Below are positions 42,949-52,628 of a stretch of DNA of 64,000 bases, in pieces. The position numbers were made by a program, and so were the translations under genes. Below the pieces are notes generated by a model, which saw nothing but the letters and a program-made list of their open reading frames with translations, made no database searches and was not told the DNA's origin. Positions within the stretch are counted from its first letter, which is position 1; every line of letters starts with the position of its first letter. The stretch is from Cognatishimia sp. WU-CL00825 (GTDB taxonomy: Bacteria > Pseudomonadota > Alphaproteobacteria > Rhodobacterales > Rhodobacteraceae): positions 186,001-250,000 of the forward strand of contig NZ_BAABWX010000003.1 in the NCBI RefSeq assembly GCF_040364665.1, written 5' to 3'.

Positions 42949-44757
42949 ATGGAGCAGACGACATTAAAAACTTGGGCCGAATGCGCCCCCCGCTTGGTCA
43001 ACGTCGCCGCAGGGCGCGAAGCCGCAGATCTGATCATTCGCAACGGACGTTGGGTCAACGTACACAGCCGTGAAATTCTTGCGGGTCACGACATCGCTAT
43101 TGCCGAGGGCCGCATCGCTTATGTTGGGCCGGATGCCAGCCATTGCATAGGGCCACAAACCGAGCTGATCGAGGCAGAGGATCGCTTTATGATCCCCGGT
43201 CTGTGCGACGCGCATATGCACATTGAAAGTGGCATGCTGACACCCGCGGAATTTGCCCGTGCGGTGATCCCCCATGGCACCACCAGCATGTTCACTGATC
43301 CGCACGAAATCGCCAATGTTCTGGGTCTTGCGGGCGTGCGCATGATGCATGACGAGGCGCTGATGCAGCCGATCAATGTATTCACCCAAATGCCAAGCTG
43401 CGCCCCCAGCGCGCCGGGGTTGGAAACCACTGGATTTGAAATAACCCCCCAAGATGTTGCCGAGGCCATGCAATGGCCGGGCATTATTGGCCTGGGCGAA
43501 ATGATGAATTTTCCGGGCGTGGCAAATGCTGATCCAAAGATGCTGGCGGAAATTGCCGCCACGCAAAACGCTGGCAAAACCGTTGGCGGCCACTATGCCT
43601 CGCCGGATTTGGGACCAGCCTTTCATGCTTATGTGGCCGGTGGGCCTGCGGATGATCATGAAGGCACGTGCGAAGCAGATGCAATCGCGCGTGTGCGACA
43701 AGGTATGCGCAGCATGATGCGGCTTGGCTCTGCCTGGTTCGATGTGGAAAGTCAGATCACAGCCATCACAGAAAAAGGGCTTGATCCGCGTGGTTTTATC
43801 CTGTGCACCGATGACTGTCATTCCGGCACTTTGGTCAACGACGGGCATATGAACCGGGTTGTGCGGCACGCCATTGAGTGCGGCTGTGATCCATTGATCG
43901 CGCTACAGATGGCCACCATTAACACGGCGACCCATTTTGGCTTGGAGCGTGATTTGGGCTCGATCACGCCGGGACGCCGCGCCGATGTCATTCTGACCAG
44001 CGATCTGAAAACCTTGCCAATCCAACAGGTGATTGCGCGCGGCAAAACCGTGGCAAAGAATGGCGTATGCCTTGTGGATTGTCCGCATTATGATTGGCCT
44101 AAACACGCGCGCCAAACCGTCAATTTGGGTCCGCAACGCCGTGCTATGGATTTTGACATTTCCGCACCCAACGGTGCCAACACCGTGACCGCGAATGTAA
44201 TTGGGGTGGTTGAAAATCAGGCCCCAACCAAGGCTTTGAAAGCCACATTGAACGTGCAGGATGGCTTGGTTGAGATGGATGTTGATCAAGACGTCTGTCA
44301 AATCGCCCTTGTCGAGCGCCATCGGGGATTGGGCAGCACCACCAACGCCTTTGTCAGTGGATTTGGCTACCAAGGCCGGATGGCGATGGCCTCGACCGTC
44401 GCCCATGACAGCCATCACATGATTGTTGTTGGCACAGACAAAGAGGACATGGCGCTGGCGGCCAATCGACTGGGCGAGGTCGGCGGCGGTGTGACCGTCT
44501 TCAAAGACGGGCAAGAAATTGCTCTGATCAAATTGCCCATCGCCGGGTTGATGTCAGATCAGCCAGCCACTCAGGTTGCCGCTAAGGCACAGGCGATGAT
44601 GCAGGCGATGCAAACCTGCGGCTGCACGCTTAACAATGCTTATATGCAACATTCATTGCTGGCTCTGGTGGTGATCCCGGAACTTAGAATTTCGGATCTT
44701 GGGCTGGTGGACGTAACAAAGTTTGAAATGACGACCGTATTACAGGCCCCAAAATGA
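42949..44757 (+). CDS. ade: Adenine deaminase
   Basis: About 602 residues, amidohydrolase superfamily, deaminating adenine to hypoxanthine with a dinuclear metal centre. CDAHMHIESGML (metal His pair), HGTTSMFTDPHEIANVLG, GLGEMMNFPGV and FILCTDDCHSGTLVNDGHMN are the type-II adenine deaminase landmarks. ATG 42949 is preferred; ATG 42922 is also in frame and cannot be excluded. It overlaps the AMP nucleosidase start by ATGA: that enzyme makes adenine from AMP and this one recycles it. Confidence 0.92.
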   Translation: MEQTTLKTWAECAPRLVNVAAGREAADLIIRNGRWVNVHSREILAGHDIAIAEGRIAYVGPDASHCIGPQTELIEAEDRFMIPGLCDAHMHIESGMLTPAEFARAVIPHGTTSMFTDPHEIANVLGLAGVRMMHDEALMQPINVFTQMPSCAPSAPGLETTGFEITPQDVAEAMQWPGIIGLGEMMNFPGVANADPKMLAEIAATQNAGKTVGGHYASPDLGPAFHAYVAGGPADDHEGTCEADAIARVRQGMRSMMRLGSAWFDVESQITAITEKGLDPRGFILCTDDCHSGTLVNDGHMNRVVRHAIECGCDPLIALQMATINTATHFGLERDLGSITPGRRADVILTSDLKTLPIQQVIARGKTVAKNGVCLVDCPHYDWPKHARQTVNLGPQRRAMDFDISAPNGANTVTANVIGVVENQAPTKALKATLNVQDGLVEMDVDQDVCQIALVERHRGLGSTTNAFVSGFGYQGRMAMASTVAHDSHHMIVVGTDKEDMALAANRLGEVGGGVTVFKDGQEIALIKLPIAGLMSDQPATQVAAKAQAMMQAMQTCGCTLNNAYMQHSLLALVVIPELRISDLGLVDVTKFEMTTVLQAPK

Positions 44758-46232
44758 CCCCTATTGAAATTCCCATAGCCACAACGGCTGTCCCCGCCCC
44801 TGAATCCTTTACAAATGCCAAGCAGGCCGTCGATCGGCTGTGTGAACTCTATGAAACGGCCACGACCTATTTGTGCCGAGAGTTTGTTTCAGCGATAGCG
44901 GATGGCCCCAAGGGGCAGCGCATTCGTGCGCATTACCCAGAGCTGCGCATCACCACCACAAGCTTTGCCCAAGTGGACAGCCGCCTGTCGTTTGGGCATG
45001 TGGCAGAACCCGGTACCTATGCGGCAACAATCACCCGGCCTGATTTGTTTCGAAATTATCTGGAACAGCAAATCGAGCTCTTGCTAGAGAACCACAAGGT
45101 TCCAGTGGTGGTTGGCGCATCATCCACGCCGATTCCGGTGCATTTTGCCGTGGCCAATGACGACACGATCACAGTGCCTCAGGAGGGGGCTGCCGATTTC
45201 ACTCTGCGCGATATTTTTGATGTGCCCGACTTGTCGACAACCAACGACGACATCGTGAATGGCGTTGCCGTCACCCCCGAAGGCGGAGCCAAACCCTTGG
45301 CCCCATTTTCAGCCCAGCGCGTTGACTATTCCCTTGCCCGGTTGGCGCATTACACAGCAACAGACGCCGAGCATTTTCAGAATCACGTTCTGTTCACCAA
45401 CTACCAATTCTATGTTGCCGAATTTGAGGCCTATGCCCGCGAAATGCTGGCCGATCCTACGAACGGCTATGTCAGTTTTGTTTCAACTGGAAATGTGGAA
45501 ATCACCGATCCCGCGACCAAAATTCCTGCGGTGGAAAAACAGCCCCAAATGCCAACTTATCACCTGACGCGCAAAGATGGCTCGGGGATCACATTGGTGA
45601 ATATCGGCGTTGGACCGTCTAACGCCAAAACCGCAACCGATCATATTGCGGTGTTGCGCCCGCATGCTTGGTTGATGGTGGGGCATTGTGCAGGCCTGCG
45701 CAATTCCCAAAGCCTAGGGGATTTTGTACTGGCACATGCCTATCTGCGCGAAGATCACGTCTTGGATGATGATCTGCCGGTTTGGGTGCCCATTCCAGCG
45801 CTGGCTGAAATTCAAATTGCACTAGAACGTGCGGTGGCTGACGTCACCAAGCTGGAAGATTTCGAACTGAAACGCGTGATGCGCACCGGCACCGTGGCCA
45901 CGATTGACAACCGCAATTGGGAGCTGCGTGAACACGCGGGTCCCGTGCAGCGTCTGTCGCAATCACGCGCGGTTGCCTTGGATATGGAAAGCGCCACAAT
46001 CGCGGCAAACGGCTATCGGTTTCGCGTGCCATATGGAACGCTTTTGTGCGTGTCAGACAAGCCGCTGCATGGCGAACTAAAACTGCCCGGCATGGCCTCA
46101 GATTTCTATAAAACACAAGTGGCTCGCCATTTGATGATTGGAATCCGCGCGATGGAGTCGCTGCGCGATATGCCGCTTGAACGCCTGCATTCGCGGAAAT
46201 TGAGGTCTTTTGATGAGACTGCGTTCCTATAA
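44754..46232 (+). CDS. amn: Amn: AMP nucleosidase
   Basis: 492 residues, normal length. Hydrolyses AMP to adenine and ribose 5-phosphate. The N-terminal domain (RLCELYETATTYLCREFVSA) is followed by a phosphorylase-like catalytic domain with NIGVGPSNAKTATDHIAVLR and ALDMESATIAANGYRFRVPY (the substrate-ribose Glu). Coupled to ade by ATGA, giving an AMP-to-hypoxanthine route. Followed by an AT-rich hairpin at 46241-46271. Confidence 0.95.
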   Translation: MTPIEIPIATTAVPAPESFTNAKQAVDRLCELYETATTYLCREFVSAIADGPKGQRIRAHYPELRITTTSFAQVDSRLSFGHVAEPGTYAATITRPDLFRNYLEQQIELLLENHKVPVVVGASSTPIPVHFAVANDDTITVPQEGAADFTLRDIFDVPDLSTTNDDIVNGVAVTPEGGAKPLAPFSAQRVDYSLARLAHYTATDAEHFQNHVLFTNYQFYVAEFEAYAREMLADPTNGYVSFVSTGNVEITDPATKIPAVEKQPQMPTYHLTRKDGSGITLVNIGVGPSNAKTATDHIAVLRPHAWLMVGHCAGLRNSQSLGDFVLAHAYLREDHVLDDDLPVWVPIPALAEIQIALERAVADVTKLEDFELKRVMRTGTVATIDNRNWELREHAGPVQRLSQSRAVALDMESATIAANGYRFRVPYGTLLCVSDKPLHGELKLPGMASDFYKTQVARHLMIGIRAMESLRDMPLERLHSRKLRSFDETAFL

Positions 46233-46240
46233 TCCCGCAG

Positions 46241-46271
46241 TATGCGCGAAAAATGTATATTTTTGCGCATA
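46241..46271. promoter_or_regulatory. Hairpin between amn and the HU gene
   Basis: TATGCGC(G)AAAAAT pairs with ATTTTTGCGCATA across GTAT, one bulged base. It lies 8 bases after the amn stop, 94 bases before the HU start. May be a terminator-like structure or a regulator of the HU message. Confidence 0.4.
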
Positions 46272-46364
46272 CGCATGCAGCATTTCGTTGTCATCGCCCT
46301 TTAATTTCCGTTAAATGCGCGGCATGAGGCCCATAAATAACGGGCAAGACAAGGAGACCAATTA

Positions 46365-46652
46365 ATGGCAAAGCCGATGACCAAGACCCAACTCGTTGCC
46401 GCTCTGGCCGAGGAACTGGGCGCCGACAAGAAAACCGCTGGTGCTTCCCTAGACGCAGTCTGCGCGCTGATCACTCGCGAAGTGTCGGCAGGTGGTGCAG
46501 TGACCCTACCAGGCGTAGGCAAAATCTATTGCCGCGAGCGTCCTGAGCGTATGGTTCGCAATCCGGCAACTGGTGAGCAAATCAAAAAAGAAGCTGATAA
46601 AGTCGTGAAAATGACAATCGCCAAAGCGTTGAAAGACAGCGTGAACGGCTAA
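46365..46652 (+). CDS. HU-family DNA-binding protein
   Basis: 95 residues. MTKTQLVAALAEELGADKKT and VTLPGVGKIYCRERPERMVR show an HU/IHF-type nucleoid protein with the beta-arm RNPATGEQIKKEADKVVK. The RNPxTG motif is present. AAGGAGA precedes the ATG. The upstream 110 bases hold the promoter; a terminator at 46654 follows. Conserved in the lineage, not island related. Confidence 0.93.
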   Translation: MAKPMTKTQLVAALAEELGADKKTAGASLDAVCALITREVSAGGAVTLPGVGKIYCRERPERMVRNPATGEQIKKEADKVVKMTIAKALKDSVNG

Positions 46653-46653
46653 T

Positions 46654-46673
46654 CAGATTTCTAATCTGTTTTT
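46654..46673 (+). terminator. Rho-independent terminator after HU
   Basis: CAGATT and AATCTG arms with a TCT loop, then TTTTT. It overlaps the stop codon of the convergent MocR gene at 46661. Confidence 0.8.
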
Positions 46674-48103
46674 GGGAAGGGGTCGCCAGTGGCGGCCCTT
46701 TCTTTTTGTGCGTCGATCACCTGTCGCAGGGTGCCAAGCGCCTTGTCCAACTCTTGCTCGTCAAATCCGCAATAGCCCAACAAAATGCCATTGCACTTAG
46801 CCGGCCCAGAACAGAACCCCGATAGCGCCTCGATGTCCAACCCTGCCTTGCGCCCCGCGGACATCACATTCGTATCAGGCAAATCAATGTTCAAATGAAA
46901 CGCGATCTGCATGCCTGCGTGATGGTCAGTGAACCAGCCAACATCCTGAAACCGATCTTGCAAAGCCCCCAAAAGGAACGCGCGCCGTTTTCCATAAATG
47001 CGGCGGACCCGTCGCAGGTGGCGATAGAATTCTCCGGACTGCATAAAATCAGCCAAAGGTGCCTGCGGCATCTGACTGGCTTTGCGGCCAAAACGGCGCA
47101 GGGTTGTGACAAACCTGGCCTGTAAACTCTTGGGCACAACCACATAACCCATGCGCAATTCGTTCGAAAAAATTTTTGAGAAACTACCAATATAGATCGA
47201 GCGCTGCAGCCCATCAAAGCCCGCAAGCGCCGGAATTGGCCGGCCCGCAAAGCGAAACTCACTGTCATAGTCATCCTCGATCAGCCAACTGCCCTGACGC
47301 TGTGCCCAGGACAAAAAACTCTGCCGCCGTTGCAGCGACATGGTCCCACCCAGAGGATACTGATGCGAAGGAGTTAAGATGGCCGCCTTGGCTTTGACCT
47401 TTGGCAAGATTGCCCCCTGCGTATCCGTGGCCATAAACCCCAGCGTTAGACCACGATCTGCAATGAAATGCTTTAGCGGGCGATACCCGGGGTCCTCGAC
47501 GGCAATGGTATCGCCAGCCTGTGCAAGGCAACGCAAACACAGTTCCAACGCATCGCTCGCCCCAGCGGTGACAATCACCTGATCACAATGGGCTTCAACC
47601 CCGCGCCATTCTGCGATGTGATCAGCGATAGCGCGGCGTAGACCCTGATGACCAATTAGTGAATCATCGCTGCCAAGCTGCACCGGTGCACTCCGAAACA
47701 CCCGCGCCACAGTCCGGCCCCAGGCACGATGCGGAAACAGCCGCATATCTGGCTCTCCGGCCCGAAATGGTGCCGCTGGATTTGTGGTCGCCATTGCAGG
47801 GCTTGTGGTGATCAAAGGCTTTGCCAAAGTCCCGCCAAGCTCTAACGCACCGGTGTCACAAATTTCATATCCAGCACCGGGACGCCCCAGAATATAGCCT
47901 TCTGCCACCAATTGATCATAGGCGGTCACCACCGTTGTGCGCGACACGCCTAATTCAATTGCAAGGCTGCGGGTCGGTGGCAGTTTTTGCCCGGCCAACA
48001 GCGGCCCAGATTGAACATGTCGGCGCACGGCCATGCAAATCTGCTCAAAAACCGGGGTTTTTGACGCGCGATCCACAGCAAAGGTCAGCGAATGTGCGGG
48101 CAT
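46661..48103 (-). CDS. MocR/PdxR-family transcriptional regulator
   Basis: 480 residues: GntR-type winged helix (PVFEQICMAVRRHVQSGPLL, then LPPTRSLAIELGVSRTTVVT) fused to a fold-type I aminotransferase domain that binds PLP (the Lys of IYIGSFSKIFSNELRMGYVV). Members such as PdxR control PLP synthesis or GABA use; this target is unknown. The ATG at 48103 is chosen. It is close to the convergent HU terminator and divergent from nothing obvious; the molybdopterin gene upstream runs the same way. Confidence 0.9.
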   Translation of the reverse strand: MPAHSLTFAVDRASKTPVFEQICMAVRRHVQSGPLLAGQKLPPTRSLAIELGVSRTTVVTAYDQLVAEGYILGRPGAGYEICDTGALELGGTLAKPLITTSPAMATTNPAAPFRAGEPDMRLFPHRAWGRTVARVFRSAPVQLGSDDSLIGHQGLRRAIADHIAEWRGVEAHCDQVIVTAGASDALELCLRCLAQAGDTIAVEDPGYRPLKHFIADRGLTLGFMATDTQGAILPKVKAKAAILTPSHQYPLGGTMSLQRRQSFLSWAQRQGSWLIEDDYDSEFRFAGRPIPALAGFDGLQRSIYIGSFSKIFSNELRMGYVVVPKSLQARFVTTLRRFGRKASQMPQAPLADFMQSGEFYRHLRRVRRIYGKRRAFLLGALQDRFQDVGWFTDHHAGMQIAFHLNIDLPDTNVMSAGRKAGLDIEALSGFCSGPAKCNGILLGYCGFDEQELDKALGTLRQVIDAQKERAATGDPFPKTD

Positions 48104-48153
48104 GAATTGGTCTGCCTAGGTGGTCATTTTTGCCAAGTTACCACAAACCAAAA

Positions 48154-50175
48154 TCAAGGGACACAGGCCCGCACTTCGACAAATGTGTCGTTATAGGCGG
48201 CCCCTTCCCTCAGGTCACAACGACTGTTTGACGAAATCAACGAATTCACAGTCAATTTTGTATCGCTGGTGGCCCTCCAAGTGCCTTTTGGGCTGTAAAC
48301 CACACCCAACTTTACCGCATCGCTGATCTGCAGCATCAGCGTGACTTCACCCAAAGCATTCCAGACCATCACTTTTTGGCGGTCTTGCAACCCTCGAGCG
48401 GCGGCATCTTCTGGGTGCATCTCAAGTATCTCTGGGCCCTCAGATGCCGCGCAGCCGCCAAAGGTTGCATTGATGCGTTTGTCAGACGAAGGTGTCACAA
48501 GCGTCAGGGGCAACGCAGCCTCCGCCGCTTTATACTGCGGCAGCGCACAGCCAAACCGCGCCTCTAGATCGGCGCTATAGAGTTCGATTTTGCCCGAACG
48601 TGTCTGTGGCGCGAGCGCGTCGCACAAAATAGCATCCTGCCCCATATCCCCTCCGGCTTGCACCGGGCTTTCAAGATCAATTTCACTTGGTCGTTGTCCC
48701 AGATCCGCAAAGGCCTGATCCATTAGCGCCATGTCGCTGTCCTGAAATTCCGGCTCGGAAAAGCCAAACCGTGCTGCCAGGCGGCGAAAAATCTCTGTAT
48801 TTGGCAGGGCCGCGCCAACCGCCGAAATGACAGGGGCTGACCGTTGCACATAGTTTTGTCCATAGGCCCCAAAAATCTCGTGGTGCTCAAAATGACTGGC
48901 CGCCGGCAAGATGACATCGCACAGCGCCATACTGTCGGTCATCGTTACATCGCAGCCGACCACAAAAACATCTTTCTGAGACAAAGCCCGGATCATCTTG
49001 CCTTGGTCCGGATGGGTGGCAACGGGATTGTGGTTATAGATCATCACAGCCTTTACAGGCGTGGCAAGATCCTGATCCAACAACATGTCTGACACATCCA
49101 GAATGTTGAAACGCCGCGCCGGCTTGCTGCGCAAATGCGTGGCTTGCAAACGGTCAGACGTTTTGACCGCATGGCCACCAGACTTTGCGATGATCCCAGC
49201 ACCAAGCCGCCCGTGTTGCCCCGTCAAAGCATTTAGCGCCATAGCTGCGCGCAACCCTGCCCCGCCTGACCTGTTGCGTTCAATCCCCACGCCCACGCTG
49301 GTCGCCATGGCGCGTGCCTTGATGATCCAACCCAGCAATGTGTCAAAATCCGCTGTCTCTATCTTGCACAGCGTCGCAACCTCTGCGGTGCCATATTGCC
49401 CTGCGGCCTGCAAAAAACGCGCACTTCCCAACACCCATCGAGTGAGAAAATCTTTGTCCAAAGCATCGCGCTGCTCCAGCCCGGCCGCCAGCGCCATGGC
49501 CAGAACCACATCTGTGCCCGGAGTAATTTGCAGAAACAAATCAGCTTGGTCTGCAATTTTGGTGCGCTTTGGATCAATCACCACAAGCTTTGCGCCGCGC
49601 GCCCGCGCCGCTTTGATAACCCGTGTGAAATGCAAGTTTGAAACGGTAACATTATTGCCCCAGACCAAAATCAGGTCGCTGTGAACCGCCTGTGCGGGTG
49701 GCATGCCCGGCGCATCACCATAAAGGCTGCCATAGGCCGCCCCGCGCACACCGCCACACAGGGGGCCGCGGTCAAGCTCTGTCGCGCCCAGCCGATTGAA
49801 AAACCGCATGTCCATCGAGCCAGCCGCCAATTCACCATGCGGACCCGCATAGTTCAGCGGCAATACCGCTTCTGCTCCAAAGCCATCAATAGCCGCGGAA
49901 AAGCCCGCATGCACCAAATCCAAAGCCTCTTTCCAGGAAATGGGTTCAAATCCCGCGCCGCTACGTTTCATCGGATGGCGCAACCGTTTTGCGCCATGCA
50001 CAAATTCCCCATAGCTGCGCGCAACTTTTTTACAAATCACACCACCCGTATAACCATTGGCCTTGGATCCACGCACATTCTGGATTTCATCTCCCAGAAC
50101 TTTGACGCTCAAACTACAGGTGTCCGGGCAGTCCAACGGGCAGACGCTTGGCAATATTCTTGGCTGTTGGTTCAT
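48154..50175 (-). CDS. Molybdopterin-dependent oxidoreductase
   Basis: 673 residues, DMSO-reductase superfamily. An N-terminal [4Fe-4S] motif (SVCPLDCPDTCSLSVKV, then ICKK), the Mo-bis-MGD core WKEALDLVHAGF and LVWGNNVTVSNLHFTRVIKA, and a C-terminal MGD-binding domain (KVMVWNALGEVTLM). No signal peptide, so it is cytoplasmic. Substrate unknown (formate or a nitrogen/sulfur oxide type). Preceded by the hairpin region at 50287. Confidence 0.85.
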   Translation of the reverse strand: MNQQPRILPSVCPLDCPDTCSLSVKVLGDEIQNVRGSKANGYTGGVICKKVARSYGEFVHGAKRLRHPMKRSGAGFEPISWKEALDLVHAGFSAAIDGFGAEAVLPLNYAGPHGELAAGSMDMRFFNRLGATELDRGPLCGGVRGAAYGSLYGDAPGMPPAQAVHSDLILVWGNNVTVSNLHFTRVIKAARARGAKLVVIDPKRTKIADQADLFLQITPGTDVVLAMALAAGLEQRDALDKDFLTRWVLGSARFLQAAGQYGTAEVATLCKIETADFDTLLGWIIKARAMATSVGVGIERNRSGGAGLRAAMALNALTGQHGRLGAGIIAKSGGHAVKTSDRLQATHLRSKPARRFNILDVSDMLLDQDLATPVKAVMIYNHNPVATHPDQGKMIRALSQKDVFVVGCDVTMTDSMALCDVILPAASHFEHHEIFGAYGQNYVQRSAPVISAVGAALPNTEIFRRLAARFGFSEPEFQDSDMALMDQAFADLGQRPSEIDLESPVQAGGDMGQDAILCDALAPQTRSGKIELYSADLEARFGCALPQYKAAEAALPLTLVTPSSDKRINATFGGCAASEGPEILEMHPEDAAARGLQDRQKVMVWNALGEVTLMLQISDAVKLGVVYSPKGTWRATSDTKLTVNSLISSNSRCDLREGAAYNDTFVEVRACVP

Positions 50176-50265
50176 AACATCCTCACTGATTTGCTTTCAG
50201 ATAGGTTGATTTTGGCCTCTTAAAAACTGCCAATTTTGTCAAAAACAACCAAACCAATTTGTGCT

Positions 50266-50285
50266 TGACCCAAATACCCTAGGGG
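50266..50285. repeat. Copy of the dispersed intergenic motif
   Basis: GACCCAAATACCCTAGGGGA between the divergent molybdopterin and ccdA genes, next to a strong hairpin. Confidence 0.4.
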
Positions 50286-50286
50286 A

Positions 50287-50311
50287 GCGCAGAGAATGGA
50301 TTTCTCTGCGC
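50287..50311. other. Strong inverted repeat in a divergent intergenic region
   Basis: GCGCAGAGAA and TTCTCTGCGC, perfect 10-bp arms with a 5-base loop, in a 251-base region that otherwise shows only promoters and no gene. No T-run in either direction, so not an ordinary terminator. Confidence 0.55.
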
Positions 50312-50426
50312 GGAGGCAGCGCCCCTGCCCGCGACAGCCAAATCCTAACATCAACCACACGCAATATTGAACAGAACTGCATCGCGAAATGCTGACAACA
50401 CATCGGAAAAACGGCATGTTCGCCGC

Positions 50427-51140
50427 ATGGATCTGATTTTTGCATATGCCGCTGGCCTGCTGACATTGATTAACCCCTGTGTCTTGCCTGTGCTGCCCAT
50501 TGTATTGGCCACCGCATTGCAAGCCAGCCGCCATGGGCCTTTGGCTATTGCCGCCGGGCTCAGCCTGTCTTTTGTTACCCTTGGGCTGCTGGTGACCGCA
50601 TTTGGGCACGCCATTGGACTGTCGATAGATGACATTTCGCGGGCCGGGGCCGTTCTTATGGTGGTGTTTGGGCTGATATTGCTTGTGCCGCGGTTCTCAA
50701 CGGCCTTTACCGCTGCCACTGCTGGATTTGCCAGTCAGGCAGATGCCCAAATGGATCATATTGACCGCGCAACGCTGCGAGGGCAGTTTTTAGGCGGCGT
50801 GCTTTTGGGGGCCGTCTGGAGCCCCTGTGTTGGGCCAACTCTGGGCGGGGCAATATCGCTTGCGTCGCAGGGACAAAGCCTGACCTTCGCCACTGCAATT
50901 ATGATGTGTTTTGCACTTGGTGTTTCCACATTGATCATTGGCCTTGGCTATGGCGCGCGATCTGCCTTGCAACGCCGTCAAGCCCTCATGCGCAAAATCG
51001 CTGCCACAGCACGCCCGATGATGGGGGCGGTGTTTGTTGCTGTTGGGCTGATGTTGTTTTTCCGTCTACACCATATCGCCGAAGCTTGGTTGCTGGACCA
51101 CATGCCGCTTTGGTTGATTGATTTATCTGTGTCCCTGTAA
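50427..51140 (+). CDS. ccdA: CcdA-type thiol-disulfide transporter
   Basis: 237 residues from the ATG at 50427, six hydrophobic segments. LTLINPCVLPVLPIVLA and VLLGAVWSPCVGPTLGGAI carry the two redox Cys that pass electrons from cytoplasmic thioredoxin to exported thiol proteins. Fits a CcdA/DsbD-gamma-like role in cytochrome c maturation or periplasmic reduction. It is followed 10 bases later by an exported thioredoxin-like gene, its likely partner. Confidence 0.9.
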   Translation: MDLIFAYAAGLLTLINPCVLPVLPIVLATALQASRHGPLAIAAGLSLSFVTLGLLVTAFGHAIGLSIDDISRAGAVLMVVFGLILLVPRFSTAFTAATAGFASQADAQMDHIDRATLRGQFLGGVLLGAVWSPCVGPTLGGAISLASQGQSLTFATAIMMCFALGVSTLIIGLGYGARSALQRRQALMRKIAATARPMMGAVFVAVGLMLFFRLHHIAEAWLLDHMPLWLIDLSVSL

Positions 51141-51150
51141 GGAGTTTGCC

Positions 51151-51558
51151 ATGAACCGCCGTTCATTTATCGCCCTCGCCGCCGCGTCCACCGCTCTGCC
51201 ATTTGCCGCGCAGGCCGCCACAAATTACACACCGGGGTTGGTGGCCAAACATCTGGCGGCTGGCGACACTGTCTTTCTTGATTTCAAAGCCAGCTGGTGC
51301 ACCACTTGCCGGGCGCAGGAACGTGTTATTGCGCGCCTAAAAGACAATAATGGCGCGTATGAAAAGAACATCGTGTTTATCGATGTGGATTGGGACCAAT
51401 ATGGCCGGTCTGACCTGGTGCGCGATCTGAAAATTCCGCGTCGCTCTACCCTAGTTGCATTGAAGGGCGATGCCGAACTTGGGCGCATCGTGGCTGACAC
51501 CAACCGCAAAAAGATCAAAGCGCTTATGGATCAAGCCCTAGCGGCCGCTTCTGCCTAG
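51151..51558 (+). CDS. Exported thioredoxin-like protein
   Basis: 135 residues from the ATG at 51151 (GGAG upstream). A twin-arginine-like signal (MNRRSFIALAAASTALPFAA) leads a thioredoxin-fold domain with redox CTTC (SWCTTCRAQERV) and the later VALKGDAELGRIV. Likely keeps an exported target reduced with electrons from the CcdA protein just upstream. MsrB and MsrA lie further downstream, with a 99-base gap. Confidence 0.85.
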   Translation: MNRRSFIALAAASTALPFAAQAATNYTPGLVAKHLAAGDTVFLDFKASWCTTCRAQERVIARLKDNNGAYEKNIVFIDVDWDQYGRSDLVRDLKIPRRSTLVALKGDAELGRIVADTNRKKIKALMDQALAAASA

Positions 51559-51657
51559 GGGTCTTGGCGGGGATATGATCACGCCTTGGTCAGCGCTCTG
51601 TAACAACCGTTTGAATTCAGCCATACTGCCCCATCTATTGCGCAAGACACTCAAAAG

Positions 51658-52119
51658 ATGGAGACCCTCGTGAGCACATATCGCAAAGACGCAGACGCAA
51701 TCGCACAGCTGACTGACGAACAGTTTTGGGTCACGCAGGAAAACGGCACTGAACGGCCGGGATCTGGCAAGTTGTTGGGCAACAAAGAACCCGGCATTTA
51801 TGTGGATGTCGTTTCTGGCGAACCGCTTTTTGCAAGTTCTGACAAATATGAATCCGGCTGCGGCTGGCCCAGTTTCACCAAACCGATCGAAACCGCACAT
51901 GTCACCGAAGTACATGACAGCACCCATGGTATGATCCGTACCGAAGTGCGCTCTGCCCATGGTGACAGCCATCTTGGGCATGTATTTCCCGATGGGCCCG
52001 CGGATCAAGGTGGGCTGCGCTATTGTATCAACTCAGCCAGCCTGCGCTTTGTGCATCGTGACGAGATGCAGGCCGAGGGCTATGGTGCCTATATTGACCA
52101 AGTGGAGGATCTCGCATGA
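51658..52119 (+). CDS. msrB: MsrB: methionine-R-sulfoxide reductase
   Basis: 153 residues. Repairs R-methionine sulfoxide in proteins. [18 protein letters not shown] and the catalytic Cys in [11 protein letters not shown] are present; the two zinc CxxC pairs are absent, as in the zinc-free MsrB class. No signal peptide, so cytoplasmic. GTG at 51670 has the better ribosome site (GGAGA) and could be the true start instead of ATG 51658. Overlaps msrA by 4 bases. Confidence 0.94.
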   Translation: METLVSTYRKDADAIAQLTDEQFWVTQENGTERPGSGKLLGNKEPGIYVDVVSGEPLFASSDKYESGCGWPSFTKPIETAHVTEVHDSTHGMIRTEVRSAHGDSHLGHVFPDGPADQGGLRYCINSASLRFVHRDEMQAEGYGAYIDQVEDLA

Positions 52120-52628
52120 GCACACGCGCTGTACTGGCCGGGGGCTGTTTTTGGGGCATGGAAGACCTGATCCGCAAACAAAAAGGGGTGCTTAGCACCC
52201 GTGTGGGCTATACCGGAGGAGACGTGCCAAATGCCACCTACCGCAACCATGGAACCCATGCTGAAGGCATCGAAATCACCTTTGACCCAGAGGTGACCAC
52301 CTATCGCGCTGTTCTTGAGTTCTTTTTTCAGATCCACGATCCAACGACGCCAAATCGTCAGGGCAACGATGTTGGCAGCTCGTATCGGTCCGCTATCTAC
52401 TATGTGGATTCTGAACAAAAGGCTGTCGCGCTGGACACGATTGCTGATGTCGACGCCTCTGGATTGTGGCCCGGCAAGGTTGTGACCCAAGTGGAACCCG
52501 CCGGAGATTTTTGGCAAGCCGAAGAGTTCCACCAGGACTATTTAGAGAAGAACATTGGCGGCTATACCTGTCATTTTCCACGTGCCAATTGGGTGCTGCC
52601 CAAGCGCGCGCTAGACGAGGGCCTCTGA
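52116..52628 (+). CDS. msrA: MsrA: methionine-S-sulfoxide reductase
   Basis: 170 residues. [15 protein letters not shown] holds the catalytic Cys of the GCFWG motif; [20 protein letters not shown] and [20 protein letters not shown] are the family landmarks. Repairs S-methionine sulfoxide; overlaps msrB (ATGA) so both stereoisomers are handled by one transcript. Its 3' end overlaps the convergent hydantoinase gene by 18 bases. Confidence 0.96.
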   Translation: MSTRAVLAGGCFWGMEDLIRKQKGVLSTRVGYTGGDVPNATYRNHGTHAEGIEITFDPEVTTYRAVLEFFFQIHDPTTPNRQGNDVGSSYRSAIYYVDSEQKAVALDTIADVDASGLWPGKVVTQVEPAGDFWQAEEFHQDYLEKNIGGYTCHFPRANWVLPKRALDEGL

